Positions 1-8,059 of a DNA stretch of 64,000 nucleotides are shown here, piece after piece. Positions within the stretch are counted from its first letter, which is position 1, and every line of letters begins with the position of its first letter. The notes under the pieces are model-generated. The model was not told where the DNA came from. It was given only the letters and a program-made list of their open reading frames with translations, and did not search any database. Source of the DNA: Pseudosulfitobacter pseudonitzschiae (GTDB taxonomy: Bacteria > Pseudomonadota > Alphaproteobacteria > Rhodobacterales > Rhodobacteraceae); contig NZ_FQVP01000001.1 in the NCBI RefSeq assembly GCF_900129395.1, forward strand, positions 1 through 64,000. The letters are read 5' to 3'. The position numbers and the translations under genes were made by a program.

Positions 1-25
1 CCTCGGTAAAACGTGTCTTCTTCAT
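1..25 (-). mobile_element. IS3-family transposase OrfA, 5' end only (cut by window edge)
   Basis: Only eight codons are visible, reading MKKTRFTE, preceded by a strong ribosome-binding site (AGGAGATTCC). This N-terminus is the usual opening of OrfA proteins of the IS3 family (IS511-like), which carry the helix-turn-helix half of the frameshift-fused transposase. The rest of the element lies left of the window. The exact IS end cannot be fixed; it should fall in the non-coding stretch just to the right. The identification rests on a very short peptide plus its ribosome-binding site. Confidence 0.55.
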
Positions 26-318
26 CGGAATCTCCTCGTTCATCCTGCCGAGAAAATTCTACTTCCGCATCCCCTTAAGATCGGGGGGGATTACCCCGCT
101 TAGGCTTTCGTTTGATCAACGAACATCGCAGTGCCTTCGACTCGATCTTGCAACTTCGCACGGTTATTATTGATCGATTGCGTTGCGATTCTTTTTGGCC
201 GTCTATGAACTAATTGCAGGCAGCGGTTGAGCCCGCAGATTTTAGCCGGTATCAGTGTTGAAGTTTTGGCAGGTTCTATCCAGCATGGCTGCAGTCAGAT
301 TTTCTCGGAGACATTACT
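26..318. other. Non-coding stretch between IS and GHKL cassette
   Basis: No credible gene. The left part should contain the terminal inverted repeat of the IS3-family element, perhaps around 50-85, where a short G/C-rich hairpin (ccccttaagatcgggggg) is seen. The right part is AT-richer and must hold the promoter of the GHKL cassette. A GGAG motif at 307-310 serves as ribosome-binding site for the TTG start at 319. Confidence 0.5.
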
Positions 319-2232
319 TTGCCCACATCTGTAAATGAAAAGACTCAAGAGCTTGTCGGTAGTATACGCGATAGTCTTTTACACGGGACCGCCGCTGAGG
401 GACGTCTAGAGACAAATGATAGGATCATTGCAAGGGTCACTGATGGGATCTATCGTGAGCCTTGGTCAGCATTTCGAGAGCTTGTGTCGAACGCTTACGA
501 TGCAGATGCGACTTCAGTGTCAATTGACTGCGACTACCCATTTTTCAATGAGGTACGGATCAGTGACGATGGCATAGGCATGGATAGCCAGACTGTTGCC
601 GACTTGCTGACAAACATTGGCGGTAGTTCAAAACGTACATTTCGAGGGAAATCTCTCGGGACGGTCAACACAAGTGATCCTACAAAGAGTCCGTCTGGCA
701 GAAAGTTAATTGGCAAAATCGGGATTGGCCTTTTTGCTGTTGCGCAACTTACAAATCACTTCCAGATCATCACAAAGCGCAAAGGTGATTCAGAGAGAAT
801 CTCAGCCACCGTTAAGATAAACACATATCGGGAAAACGCACACACGGATGAAGGCGACGAGGCCTACGCGAGTGGCACATATAAGGTGGTCGCAGAAAAG
901 ACTTCTGACATCGATGCGCACGGCACAACTATTGTTTTGATGAACATTCAACGGGCGGTACGGGAAAAACTGCAAAGTCGTGAAATATGGGATGCTCTTG
1001 ATGAGCAGGAAAGTGAAGGATCATTTGGTCTATTCGACATCGTTTCAAGGCCGAACTTTCATATAGGTAGAGTGAGTGCGAACGGGGAACTGTCGGTGCC
1101 TTCAAATCTACCGTGGGCCACAACTGATAGTTCGAAAGAGAAGTTCCAAAAACTATTTGACAGAACGATTGAACTGGGACGGAACTCCAGCGACCGAACT
1201 GATTTATCGCACCTCGACAATTACCTGAAGATGGTTTGGAGATTGAGTTTAGGTAGTCCAATCAGATATTTGGAAGTGCATCCTTTTGATTTTACAGGTT
1301 CAGTAGATTTAGATTTCTTTACGCTTTCAAATAAACCTAAAGGTGCGGCTAGCAGCATTTATCTTGATGAAGATCAGAGTATTCGATCGTCAATGGGATT
1401 GGAGGCCGGAACCAAGGATCCTCTTTCAGAGTTTTCGGTGTTTATTGACGGAGTTGAACTTTTCAGACCTGTCAAGCTATCTGACGTGCTGCAAGGGTCA
1501 AAAAACCTTCCTCGTCCGATGTTCTTTGCAGGCAAAGTTGAAACCAATTTTGGGGATGCTTCGGCTGACAGATCTGGAGGAAAGCTTGCCTTTGAAGCGT
1601 ACCTCTATTGGAATTCCAAAATCATTCCAAAAGAAAGCATTGGTGCGCTCATAAGGGTTAACGGCGCGAGCGGAACTTTATTTGATCCAGATTTCCTTGG
1701 CTATCAGATCGCAGAACAAACGCGGAAGAAACAAGTAACTTGCGAGATTTTCGTTCTTGAAGGGTTAGATGGTGCTTTGAATATCGATCGAGAATCGTAC
1801 AATACCAGTCATGCCCATTATCTTTACATTCAGAAGTGGCTTCATAACGCGTTCAGGCAGTTTGCGACCCAACACAAGAAAATCGGTCGCGAGGTTCGCG
1901 AAATAGAAGTCGAGGAAATTAGTTCTGGTGTAAATTCGAAATTAGCTGATATCACCGGCGAAGTTTGGGAGCGAATGCGAGGCGATGACATTGCCCTGCC
2001 AACAATCGAGAAAAGATCAATTTATCAGGGTGAGAGCTTGCCTGTCAAAGTTGGCGGCAACGAGATTTCGTGGGATCAGCCCAGAATCAGCAAAAGCAAA
2101 ATTGGACGATCAGACCGCATCGAAGCGATTTCAATTGTTTTGGATGCTTATGGCATACTTGAACTGCTTGATGATGAGCGCCGTGCCGATCTCCTGTTTG
2201 ATATAGCAACAATTTTTGAAGATGACGCATGA
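319..2232 (+). CDS. GHKL-fold (Hsp90/MutL-like) ATPase, first gene of a two-gene cassette
   Basis: A 637-residue protein with a complete GHKL (Bergerat) ATP-binding fold at its N-terminus: N-box ELVSNAYDADA near residues 54-64, DDGIGM at 83-88 and GKIGIGLFAVAQL at about 132-144. About 450 further residues match no family I recognise; Hsp90-like and MORC-like ATPases of bacterial conflict systems have this layout. Initiation appears to be TTG with GGAG eight bases upstream. The stop overlaps the next start as ATGA, so the two genes are translationally coupled. Base composition is clearly AT-richer than the phage-like module and the chromosome, which suggests separate acquisition. A defence role is inferred from fold, pairing and context only. 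Confidence 0.8.
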   Translation: MPTSVNEKTQELVGSIRDSLLHGTAAEGRLETNDRIIARVTDGIYREPWSAFRELVSNAYDADATSVSIDCDYPFFNEVRISDDGIGMDSQTVADLLTNIGGSSKRTFRGKSLGTVNTSDPTKSPSGRKLIGKIGIGLFAVAQLTNHFQIITKRKGDSERISATVKINTYRENAHTDEGDEAYASGTYKVVAEKTSDIDAHGTTIVLMNIQRAVREKLQSREIWDALDEQESEGSFGLFDIVSRPNFHIGRVSANGELSVPSNLPWATTDSSKEKFQKLFDRTIELGRNSSDRTDLSHLDNYLKMVWRLSLGSPIRYLEVHPFDFTGSVDLDFFTLSNKPKGAASSIYLDEDQSIRSSMGLEAGTKDPLSEFSVFIDGVELFRPVKLSDVLQGSKNLPRPMFFAGKVETNFGDASADRSGGKLAFEAYLYWNSKIIPKESIGALIRVNGASGTLFDPDFLGYQIAEQTRKKQVTCEIFVLEGLDGALNIDRESYNTSHAHYLYIQKWLHNAFRQFATQHKKIGREVREIEVEEISSGVNSKLADITGEVWERMRGDDIALPTIEKRSIYQGESLPVKVGGNEISWDQPRISKSKIGRSDRIEAISIVLDAYGILELLDDERRADLLFDIATIFEDDA

Positions 2233-3470
2233 ATAGTGAGGTCAATTTGTCGGAAGATAGCTTTGATGCCTTTTCTCTTCCAGAAGACATTGGAGAGATT
2301 GCATCTCCTGAGCCTCTAAGTTTTGCTCCTTGGCACAAGCCTAGAAAGCAGTTTGTACGAAAGTACCAGTGGGTTCGTCACGCTAATGCTACTATTAAAA
2401 AATTGAAAGATGCAGGTCATTTAGATGCAAATTCACCGGTCAGATATTTAACTCTTCCCGGTCCAGATTTGCTTGATGTGAAACTTATGGCAGACGTGTG
2501 TGCAGATCAGGAAGTCAGGCTACACTATACTGGTTTCTGCTATGTGCGTGAAACTGAAGCAGTCCGCTTAAGACGCCATACGCAGCAATTCGCACTAGAT
2601 AGAGGCACCCAAGTTTTACCCGGGTCAGGTGTCCATATCTCGCGGCTTGAAGAAATTACTAGGGCCAATTCCGCGGCAAAAACATTGATGGAACGAGGTG
2701 GCCCATACAGCATCGTTAACATCGATGCATGTGAGCCCATAGCCAATGAAGACGGAAACCAAACCGGGAGGCTCGTTGACGCAATACGAACGATTGTGGA
2801 CTATCAACTGAATGCAAGCCGTCAGCCTTGGTTGCTGTATCTTACGACGCCAGTTCAAACCGACAGCGTATCTGAAGGTGCGCAACGAGCGCTCCATGAC
2901 CAAGTGCGAAATAACGTTGCCGCCGATACTGAATTTGCCGAAGAACTAGCTGGGCGATATGCTGATGGTGAGGACGTTGATCAGTATTTGGTGCGTGTAT
3001 CGCAAGAAAACGGACACGAGTTTGTGCGAACTATAACTCTTGCGGTCTCTAAGTGGCTTGTTCACTTAGCTGAACAGGCAAACTTCAATGTCAAAAAGCT
3101 GCCTGCAGTTTGTTATTCAATGTTTAGGAAAGAGCCGTATCTGCCGAACATGGTCTCAACATGTTATCTATTTTTACCAAGGAACATCCCGATTCTTGAT
3201 AACACGGGGCTTACACCGAATGCCCAACCTCATGCAGGCCAAGCCCCGATTTCCGACCACATTCGAGCGCTGCGCCGATCAGTCGAAATCGAGAATATAG
3301 ATGAGACGATTTCAAACAGCCTTGAGTTGAAGAGCGCATTGGTAGCCGAAACCAAAGCCCTTCTTGGTGCTGTTGGCTATGATGTCGATCATCCTGAAAG
3401 GGGCTACGATATTTGGTTGTCAAGTGAACCAATGGAACTGGCCGATGACACCGCGCATATGGAAAGCTAG
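2229..3470 (+). CDS. Unknown protein coupled to the GHKL ATPase
   Basis: A 413-residue protein I cannot assign. A basic segment around residues 36-62 (HKPRKQFVRKYQWVRH) is followed by an alternating hydrophobic/acidic stretch, RYLTLPGPDLLDVKL (about 68-82), that could start a Rossmann-like strand-helix unit. There is no signal peptide or obvious transmembrane helix, so it is probably cytosolic. It begins four bases inside the ATPase gene (ATGA) and shares its low GC, which argues that the two form one functional unit. The protein may be the effector or the sensor partner of the ATPase, but nothing visible identifies catalytic residues. Confidence 0.7.
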   Translation: MNSEVNLSEDSFDAFSLPEDIGEIASPEPLSFAPWHKPRKQFVRKYQWVRHANATIKKLKDAGHLDANSPVRYLTLPGPDLLDVKLMADVCADQEVRLHYTGFCYVRETEAVRLRRHTQQFALDRGTQVLPGSGVHISRLEEITRANSAAKTLMERGGPYSIVNIDACEPIANEDGNQTGRLVDAIRTIVDYQLNASRQPWLLYLTTPVQTDSVSEGAQRALHDQVRNNVAADTEFAEELAGRYADGEDVDQYLVRVSQENGHEFVRTITLAVSKWLVHLAEQANFNVKKLPAVCYSMFRKEPYLPNMVSTCYLFLPRNIPILDNTGLTPNAQPHAGQAPISDHIRALRRSVEIENIDETISNSLELKSALVAETKALLGAVGYDVDHPERGYDIWLSSEPMELADDTAHMES

Positions 3471-3696
3471 GTTTCTAGCCGTTGCGATCGCGCGTATGGT
3501 TCGCGCGACATAGCTGTGTAAAGTTGTCGTCGCATCACAGGCATGGTGGAAAGCCTATATGTCACCAGCACCCCTGATATCGGCGATTTAATCAATTTCT
3601 CGCTTTGGTCTACATACTTGAAGGCACGCAATCTGGACTGAGAGTTCAGCATCGGAATTCCATGCCGAGAGTGCGGTTCGGCGCGGGTGCTGGCCG
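3471..3696. other. Junction between cassette and phage-like module
   Basis: No supported gene. Composition shifts here from the AT-richer cassette to the GC-rich phage-like module. I searched this stretch by eye for a copy of the tRNA-Cys 3' end (a left attachment site) and did not find one. Confidence 0.4.
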
Positions 3697-4224
3697 TCAG
3701 CCGTTCCCCACGATGCGATTGCCCCACAGGGGCACGGCTTCCCGAACGCGTTGGCCGAACCCCGCACGATGCTTGGCGGCATTTTTCTTCCGTTCCAGCA
3801 TGTCGGCGGCTTCCGCCTCTCGAATTTGACCGGCTTTCAACTCGGAAATCTCGGGCATGTCTGCCCCGCGTTTCGGGCCGCGTTCGATCGTGCATTGTCC
3901 GACGACTTCGCCCGCAACATGGACGGTGTTTGACCGTGGCACCGGAGCCGGACGCACGCCCAGCAGGACGGGGGCACCGGCCCGCAGCGGGCGAATGATC
4001 CAGTCACCGGCGGCGTTCTGAACCACGTTTCCCGAGACATAGGCGCGGGCGACTTCGAATGCCTCCTGCGAAAGCGGTTCCTTGTCGGGGTTGCGCTCCC
4101 ATGCGTCGATCGCGGCGGCGGATGCACCGGTGCGGCTGGCCAGCAGGCGAACGGCAAACTGGCGACGATCACCGGACAGGCGGCGGAAAAGCGTGTGGAC
4201 GTCGGCGGGGGTCAGGTGGTTCAT
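3697..4224 (-). CDS. Unknown protein, last gene of leftward phage-like operon
   Basis: A 175-residue protein with no recognised family. The first 65 residues are helical and could form a small helix-turn-helix-like domain (SGDRRQFAVRLLASRTGASAAAIDAWE within about 17-43). The C-terminal third is charged and coiled-coil-like (about 120-160). It overlaps the upstream prohead-protease-like gene by ATGA. In tailed phages the gene after the prohead protease is usually the major capsid protein, but this one is much too short and has no HK97-fold hallmarks. It is the last gene before the GHKL cassette, so a longer ancestral operon could have been interrupted. Confidence 0.65.
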   Translation of the reverse strand: MNHLTPADVHTLFRRLSGDRRQFAVRLLASRTGASAAAIDAWERNPDKEPLSQEAFEVARAYVSGNVVQNAAGDWIIRPLRAGAPVLLGVRPAPVPRSNTVHVAGEVVGQCTIERGPKRGADMPEISELKAGQIREAEAADMLERKKNAAKHRAGFGQRVREAVPLWGNRIVGNG

Positions 4225-4829
4225 GCGAGAATTCCTTTGAATGCTTTCAGCTGGTCGGCCAGCCTCTGTTCGGTGGGGGTCAACGTGCTGGCGGTTCCGG
4301 TCAGTTCGCGGGTGAACTTTGAAAATTCCTTCACGGCGCTTTCTAGATCGCGGCCCAGCAGCTTGGCCATTTCCTTGTCGGTTATCGCGCGGGCGCTGGT
4401 CATGACGGCTTCGTAACAGGCCGGTTCGACCACGATCGAAACTTCCTCAAGTTCGGCCTTTTCGATCACCAGATATTCGCGGTTAGGGTCGCCCGGCCAC
4501 GGTTCGACGCTGACGGTGTCAAGGAACATGCCGACGCTGAACGACAGCAGTTGCACCGCCAACAGTTTCTGCAAGTCGCGGCCCGCTTCGGTATCGACGA
4601 CGATACCTTCGACCCACAGGCCGTATTGGCCCGAACCCCAAAGGCGCGGTTCAGCCTTGATCCAGATGCCCACGGGCACGACGTGGCGGTCGTGGGTCCA
4701 CAGCATCTTGAGGGCGCGCGATGCCCCTGTGCCAAGCGCGGGATGGATCACCAGACCGCGTGCCAGCGTCTTGTGGCCCACACGGTCGATTGTCGGGGCG
4801 CTGGCCCAACCGGAAATGAAAAACGGCAT
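4221..4829 (-). CDS. Prohead (HK97-family) serine protease-like protein
   Basis: A 202-residue protein with the pattern of caudoviral prohead proteases (peptidase family U35). It opens with ISGWAS (typically I.GYAS), has a candidate catalytic His in LWTHD (about residue 48), a candidate catalytic Ser in LSFSVGM (about 96) and the conserved ELEEVSIVVEPA block (about 127-138). Such enzymes process scaffold and capsid during head maturation. The start lies one base after the stop of the upstream 83-residue gene (TGATATG) and the stop overlaps the next ATG, so it sits in a coupled operon. No scaffold or major capsid gene is visible, which makes its substrate unclear. Confidence 0.8.
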   Translation of the reverse strand: MPFFISGWASAPTIDRVGHKTLARGLVIHPALGTGASRALKMLWTHDRHVVPVGIWIKAEPRLWGSGQYGLWVEGIVVDTEAGRDLQKLLAVQLLSFSVGMFLDTVSVEPWPGDPNREYLVIEKAELEEVSIVVEPACYEAVMTSARAITDKEMAKLLGRDLESAVKEFSKFTRELTGTASTLTPTEQRLADQLKAFKGILA

Positions 4830-4830
4830 A

Positions 4831-5082
4831 TCAGCGGCCCAACGTCTTGAGGGCGCGCGACAGGGCGGCGATTGCGTCCGCAGCGGGATCGGTGGTCACG
4901 GTCTTGTTCGTCACGCCACACACGCGGCGGGCTTCCAGCACGGGCGCAAGGTCGCGGTGGGTCAACCGGCCATTTCGGGCCAGCGTGTCGGCCAGCGCCG
5001 ACTTTTGAACGCCGTTCAACAGTTCGGGGCGGATACCGGCGGTCGCGTTGGCCGTCAGGCGGCCATTTTCAAGAATTCGCAT
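4831..5082 (-). CDS. Small unknown phage-like protein (83 aa)
   Basis: An 83-residue protein starting MRILENGRLTAN. The ATG at 5082 was chosen because it lies inside the end of the preceding 43-residue reading frame, like the other coupled starts of this operon; an in-frame start at 5175 would add 31 very arginine-rich residues and overlap that reading frame further. The internal segment ALADTLARNGRLTHRDLAPV is helical. No family recognised. The stop is one base before the prohead-protease-like start. Confidence 0.6.
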   Translation of the reverse strand: MRILENGRLTANATAGIRPELLNGVQKSALADTLARNGRLTHRDLAPVLEARRVCGVTNKTVTTDPAADAIAALSRALKTLGR

Positions 5083-5200
5083 CGGTCTGGCCTTTCGAAT
5101 TGCAGGGGGAAACCGGCGCATCGGTTCCGTACTGGTCCGGCGGCGTCTGCGGTTGCGGGGGATTGCGCCGATCACTCGGGCGGGTGCTGGTCAGTTTCAT
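5069..5200 (-). CDS. Candidate 43-residue proline-rich peptide, coupled
   Basis: The ATG at 5200 overlaps the stop of the upstream 48-residue gene as ATGA, and the frame ends inside the start of the 83-residue gene. The peptide is polar and proline-rich (NPPQPQTPPDQYG). It has no homolog I recognise. The chained overlaps are the main support; it could instead be a leader that only carries ribosomes to the next gene. Confidence 0.4.
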   Translation of the reverse strand: MKLTSTRPSDRRNPPQPQTPPDQYGTDAPVSPCNSKGQTDANS

Positions 5201-5343
5201 GCGGGCACCAGCATGTGTTCGGCCACCATTTCGAACAGCATGGCGGCCTGCGAATGATCGTCGGCCAGACCTTCGTCGACCATGTAGTCGTAAAGATCGG
5301 CCAGACACGCGAACACGGGTTCAGCTTGTGGGGGGTTCATCAT
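5197..5343 (-). CDS. Tiny acidic protein (48 aa), paralog of the preceding gene
   Basis: A 48-residue acidic protein beginning MMNPPQAEP, with the segment LYDYMVDEGLADD followed by AAMLFEMVAEHML. It aligns by eye with the 42-residue gene immediately upstream (LYAYLIDHKLVAD and AALVCHLV), so the two look like a tandem duplication. Its first ATG overlaps the stop of that gene, and its stop overlaps the next ATG. No family recognised. Confidence 0.55.
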   Translation of the reverse strand: MMNPPQAEPVFACLADLYDYMVDEGLADDHSQAAMLFEMVAEHMLVPA

Positions 5344-5468
5344 TGGGGGGCCTGTTGTTGTTGGTGGAATTGCGAAACCAAATGACAGACCAGCGCCGCC
5401 GACGGGATATCGGCGACCAACTTATGGTCGATCAGATAGGCATAAAGCGCGATACGGTCGGCAAACAT
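5340..5468 (-). CDS. Tiny protein (42 aa), first gene of the leftward operon
   Basis: A 42-residue protein (MFADRIALYAYLIDHKL, ending in a glutamine-rich tail) that opens the leftward operon. A purine-rich stretch upstream (reverse complement of ggcgcacctt) provides a weak ribosome-binding site. It is similar in spacing of LY, Y, D, L and AA residues to the next gene, suggesting duplication. It is divergent from the ribbon-helix-helix regulator and probably controlled with it. Confidence 0.5.
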   Translation of the reverse strand: MFADRIALYAYLIDHKLVADIPSAALVCHLVSQFHQQQQAPQ

Positions 5469-5702
5469 GGGCGCACCTTTTGGGGCGGGCCGTAGTCGCC
5501 TGCACGGGCGCATTCCGGTTGGGGGGGTGGAGTTCCGCGCCGCAAGGGCGTGGGGTCATGGTGCTACAGATTTCGGCCGGTGGTCAAGGCTTTTTTCGCG
5601 TAACCTCTTGGTAACAAAGGATAACAAGAACGATTTTCCTTGCGGTGCGGGGTCGTTGGGGTATTAAAACTCCTTTAAGGAGCCTTTAAAGGAGTTTTTA
5701 AA
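5469..5702. promoter_or_regulatory. Divergent control region of the phage-like module
   Basis: The space between the leftward small-gene operon and the rightward regulator/terminase operon. It must contain both promoters. The right end carries the strong palindrome described separately at 5666-5698. A stretch around 5583-5640 is AT-richer (taacaaaggataacaagaacg) and is a plausible promoter core, but I cannot assign -35 and -10 boxes with confidence. Confidence 0.5.
5666..5698 (+). promoter_or_regulatory. 13-bp perfect inverted repeat overlapping the ribosome-binding site of the regulator gene
   Basis: Arms aaaactcctttaa (5666-5678) and ttaaaggagtttt (5686-5698) are perfect complements around a 7-base loop. 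A nested palindrome ctcctttaaggag spans 5670-5682. The right arm contains AAAGGAG, the ribosome-binding site for the ATG at 5703. As DNA this is a good operator for the downstream ribbon-helix-helix protein; as RNA the hairpin would hide the ribosome-binding site. A 12-of-13 match to the left arm recurs at 9001-9013. Confidence 0.6.
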
Positions 5703-5912
5703 ATGGCAGGTCGTCACTCACTGCACACCGAATTTCTGGGCATTTACATCACACCGGAAGCCAAAGCCGATCTTGTCCAAGCGTCGAAAGAAAGTGGCAT
5801 GTCGCTTTCGTGGCACGTCCGCGAGTGTTTGAAGGCCCATTACGGCAAGCGCGACGGTGGGCCAGCGCCGACGAAACCGGTTGCGTTGATGCCGCGACCA
5901 CGGGGGGCTTGA
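5703..5912 (+). CDS. Ribbon-helix-helix (CopG-like) small regulator
   Basis: A 69-residue protein whose residues 10-48 fit the ribbon-helix-helix fold: strand FLGIYIT, helix PEAKADLVQASKESG, then helix MSLSWHVRECLKAHYG; the tail is basic and proline-rich. Such dimers bind short palindromes, and a 13-bp palindrome sits immediately upstream, which suggests autoregulation. It leads the rightward operon with the terminase genes, two bases from the next ATG. It could regulate both divergent operons. Confidence 0.7.
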   Translation: MAGRHSLHTEFLGIYITPEAKADLVQASKESGMSLSWHVRECLKAHYGKRDGGPAPTKPVALMPRPRGA

Positions 5913-5914
5913 TC

Positions 5915-6532
5915 ATGAACCGGATGCCCGCACCAAGAGGTTATACGCCGCCATGGGGTGCCCCGCCGCAAGAGGGATGGCCCGCGCCGCTACCGTCCAG
6001 ATGCGCCGACGCCCGCCGGTTTCAGAACGGCGATGAACTGTGGCAAGAGGCGGCGGCCTATTTCCAGCACTGCAAGGGTACACCGTTTCGGATCAACAAA
6101 CTTTCGAAAGGCAAGGTCGTTCCGGTTGAAACTGAACACCTGCCGACGTGGGAAGGGCTGGCCGCTTGGCTGTCGATACACGTCAATTTGTTTGTGGAAT
6201 GGCGACGCCCCGAGAACAAACGGCCAGACCTGTGCGCGGTGGTTTCGCAGATCGACAACTATATTCGATCTCTGGCCATCTCGGGCGGGATGGCCGGTGT
6301 GTTCAACCCCGGTCTGGTGGCGCGGTACGTCCAGTTGGCCGACCACAGCGTGTCAAACGTCGATGCTACGCTATCGCCCAAGGCACCGGCGATCGACGAC
6401 CGAAATCTGGCGATCCACCAGCACCCCGATATGACCGACGACGAACTGGACGCCATCCTGGCACGCGGTGAACAGCCCCTGTTGTTCAGCCAAGCCCAGA
6501 TCGACGCGGGGGTGAAATACCGTGCGCCTTGA
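5915..6532 (+). CDS. Terminase small subunit-like DNA-packaging protein (gp3 type)
   Basis: A 205-residue protein starting MNRMPAPRGYTPP. It matches the pattern of gp3-type packaging proteins: a short region setting up the substrate (AAYFQHCKGTPFRINK), then a helix-turn-helix-like block LPTWEGLAAWLSIHVNLFVEWRR (quoted in part), then helices ending SGGMAGVFNPGLVARYVQLAD, where the family has a GIFNANLI-type motif. Small terminases recognise the packaging site and recruit the large subunit. The ATG at 5915 was chosen over an upstream in-frame start because the latter would lie inside the regulator gene. The stop overlaps the large-subunit start. Confidence 0.75.
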   Translation: MNRMPAPRGYTPPWGAPPQEGWPAPLPSRCADARRFQNGDELWQEAAAYFQHCKGTPFRINKLSKGKVVPVETEHLPTWEGLAAWLSIHVNLFVEWRRPENKRPDLCAVVSQIDNYIRSLAISGGMAGVFNPGLVARYVQLADHSVSNVDATLSPKAPAIDDRNLAIHQHPDMTDDELDAILARGEQPLLFSQAQIDAGVKYRAP

Positions 6533-8048
6533 ACAGCGGCGATATATCGCCCCGTGGTCTTCGCAACAGTTGGTTTCGGGCTTCCTGATCACCCGTCACC
6601 TTGCGCGCACCCGCGTTCTCAAGATGCCGCCCGAGGCCCAGCCGCGCGACGTTGCGGTTCGGTTGACCATGGCGCCGCAGGCGGTTCGCGATCGTGTGAA
6701 AGCCGCCGAACAGGCCGACGTCGAACTGTTCCCGAAACTGTTCTCATGGAAGCCGCCCGAATACGATCCAGACGACCACAGCGACCCGCTGGCCGACCTG
6801 TTGAACCGGTCGGGCGTCTACCGTCACTTTGCGTTGTGGTCGGGGCGCGGTGCCACGAAATCGCACCGCGCCGCCGCTGCGGTGATCGAACTGGCGTCCA
6901 CCGCTTGCGAACGGGTCGTTTGCCTTCGGATGGTCCAGAACAGCATCAAGGACAGCGCCAAGGAAACGCTGGAAATCAAGATCAAGGCGTCGGAATGGGC
7001 CGACGACTGGACGATCCTTGACCAAGAACTGCGGAACAACAAAACGGGGTCAACCGTGGTGTTCAAGGGGTGCCGCGACCCCGATACGATCAAGTCGCTA
7101 GAGGGCGCGACGCTGACGTGGTTTGAGGAAGCCGGACCGGTCACGCAGACGGTGATTGACGTGCTGTTGCCGACGATCATGCGCCAAGCCACCAGCCGCG
7201 TTTTGTGGACGTGGAACCCCATGCCGGACCCCCAGCCGGTTGACGCCCTGTTCAGGGGCGATACGCCAGCGGAACGGGCGTTGGTGCGCTACATGCCTGT
7301 TGAGGGCAACCGGTGGCTGTTCGTTGGCGACATGATCGGTGACATGCGCCGGTCGTGGCTGGCCGAAAGCGACCCAAAGAAACCGAAATATCTGCACATC
7401 TATTGCGGGGCGTATTTCGACAGTCACGACGCGGTGGTGTTGGACCCGGCGAACATGACCGTGGGGCGGTTCGATTTCACCAAGGTTCTAAATCAGGCCG
7501 CGATTATCGACCGCGCCGGAATGGATTTCAGCCACGGGTCAGGCAGCGGCCAGCACGCGGCGATCGGGCTTTCGATCATTCCGGCGGATCAACTGCCCGG
7601 TTACGATCCAGACGATCCAACGTGCAAAACGGTGATCTATATCCACCGCGAGGACGTCCGCAGTGTGTGCCCCGTCGATCGGCTTTGGGAAATGGCCGTT
7701 GCGGTCGGTGCTGACGGCGGGTCGATCTATTGCGACAGCGCCAACCCGCTGTTGACAGAGGCGGTTGGGGCGAACGGGCGCGTCAGGGCCGAACTGGCGG
7801 TCAAGGGCCAGAACAGCATCAATCAAGGGCTGGCGATGCTGGCCAGCGTCTACCTGGTCTTTTCACCCGACTGCCCGACCAGCTACGCCCAATGCAAGGC
7901 GCTGCGGTGGAAAACCGACAAACACGGCAAGGTCGTGATGCCTCTTGAGGCGGTGGGCGTCGATCATTGCCCAGACGCCATCCGCTACGCTCTTTCCGGT
8001 CTGTCTCTTGCAATTGGCCGCCACGGTGGCGGCGTCGTCTACGTTTGA
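6522..8048 (+). CDS. Phage terminase large subunit
   Basis: A 508-residue packaging motor of the PBSX-like terminase group. Visible motifs: a Walker A variant GRGATKS at 108-114, Walker B and catalytic Glu in TWFEEAG at 199-205, a WTWNP coupling motif near 230, and in the C-terminal nuclease half acidic residues in DRAGMDFSHG and YCDSANP. It starts with GTG at 6522, inside the small-subunit gene, preceded by GGGGGTGA. The length is normal for a complete large subunit, so the gene looks functional. No portal gene follows, although terminase normally docks on a portal. Confidence 0.92.
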   Translation: MRLEQRRYIAPWSSQQLVSGFLITRHLARTRVLKMPPEAQPRDVAVRLTMAPQAVRDRVKAAEQADVELFPKLFSWKPPEYDPDDHSDPLADLLNRSGVYRHFALWSGRGATKSHRAAAAVIELASTACERVVCLRMVQNSIKDSAKETLEIKIKASEWADDWTILDQELRNNKTGSTVVFKGCRDPDTIKSLEGATLTWFEEAGPVTQTVIDVLLPTIMRQATSRVLWTWNPMPDPQPVDALFRGDTPAERALVRYMPVEGNRWLFVGDMIGDMRRSWLAESDPKKPKYLHIYCGAYFDSHDAVVLDPANMTVGRFDFTKVLNQAAIIDRAGMDFSHGSGSGQHAAIGLSIIPADQLPGYDPDDPTCKTVIYIHREDVRSVCPVDRLWEMAVAVGADGGSIYCDSANPLLTEAVGANGRVRAELAVKGQNSINQGLAMLASVYLVFSPDCPTSYAQCKALRWKTDKHGKVVMPLEAVGVDHCPDAIRYALSGLSLAIGRHGGGVVYV

Positions 8049-8059
8049 AAGGATCACCG

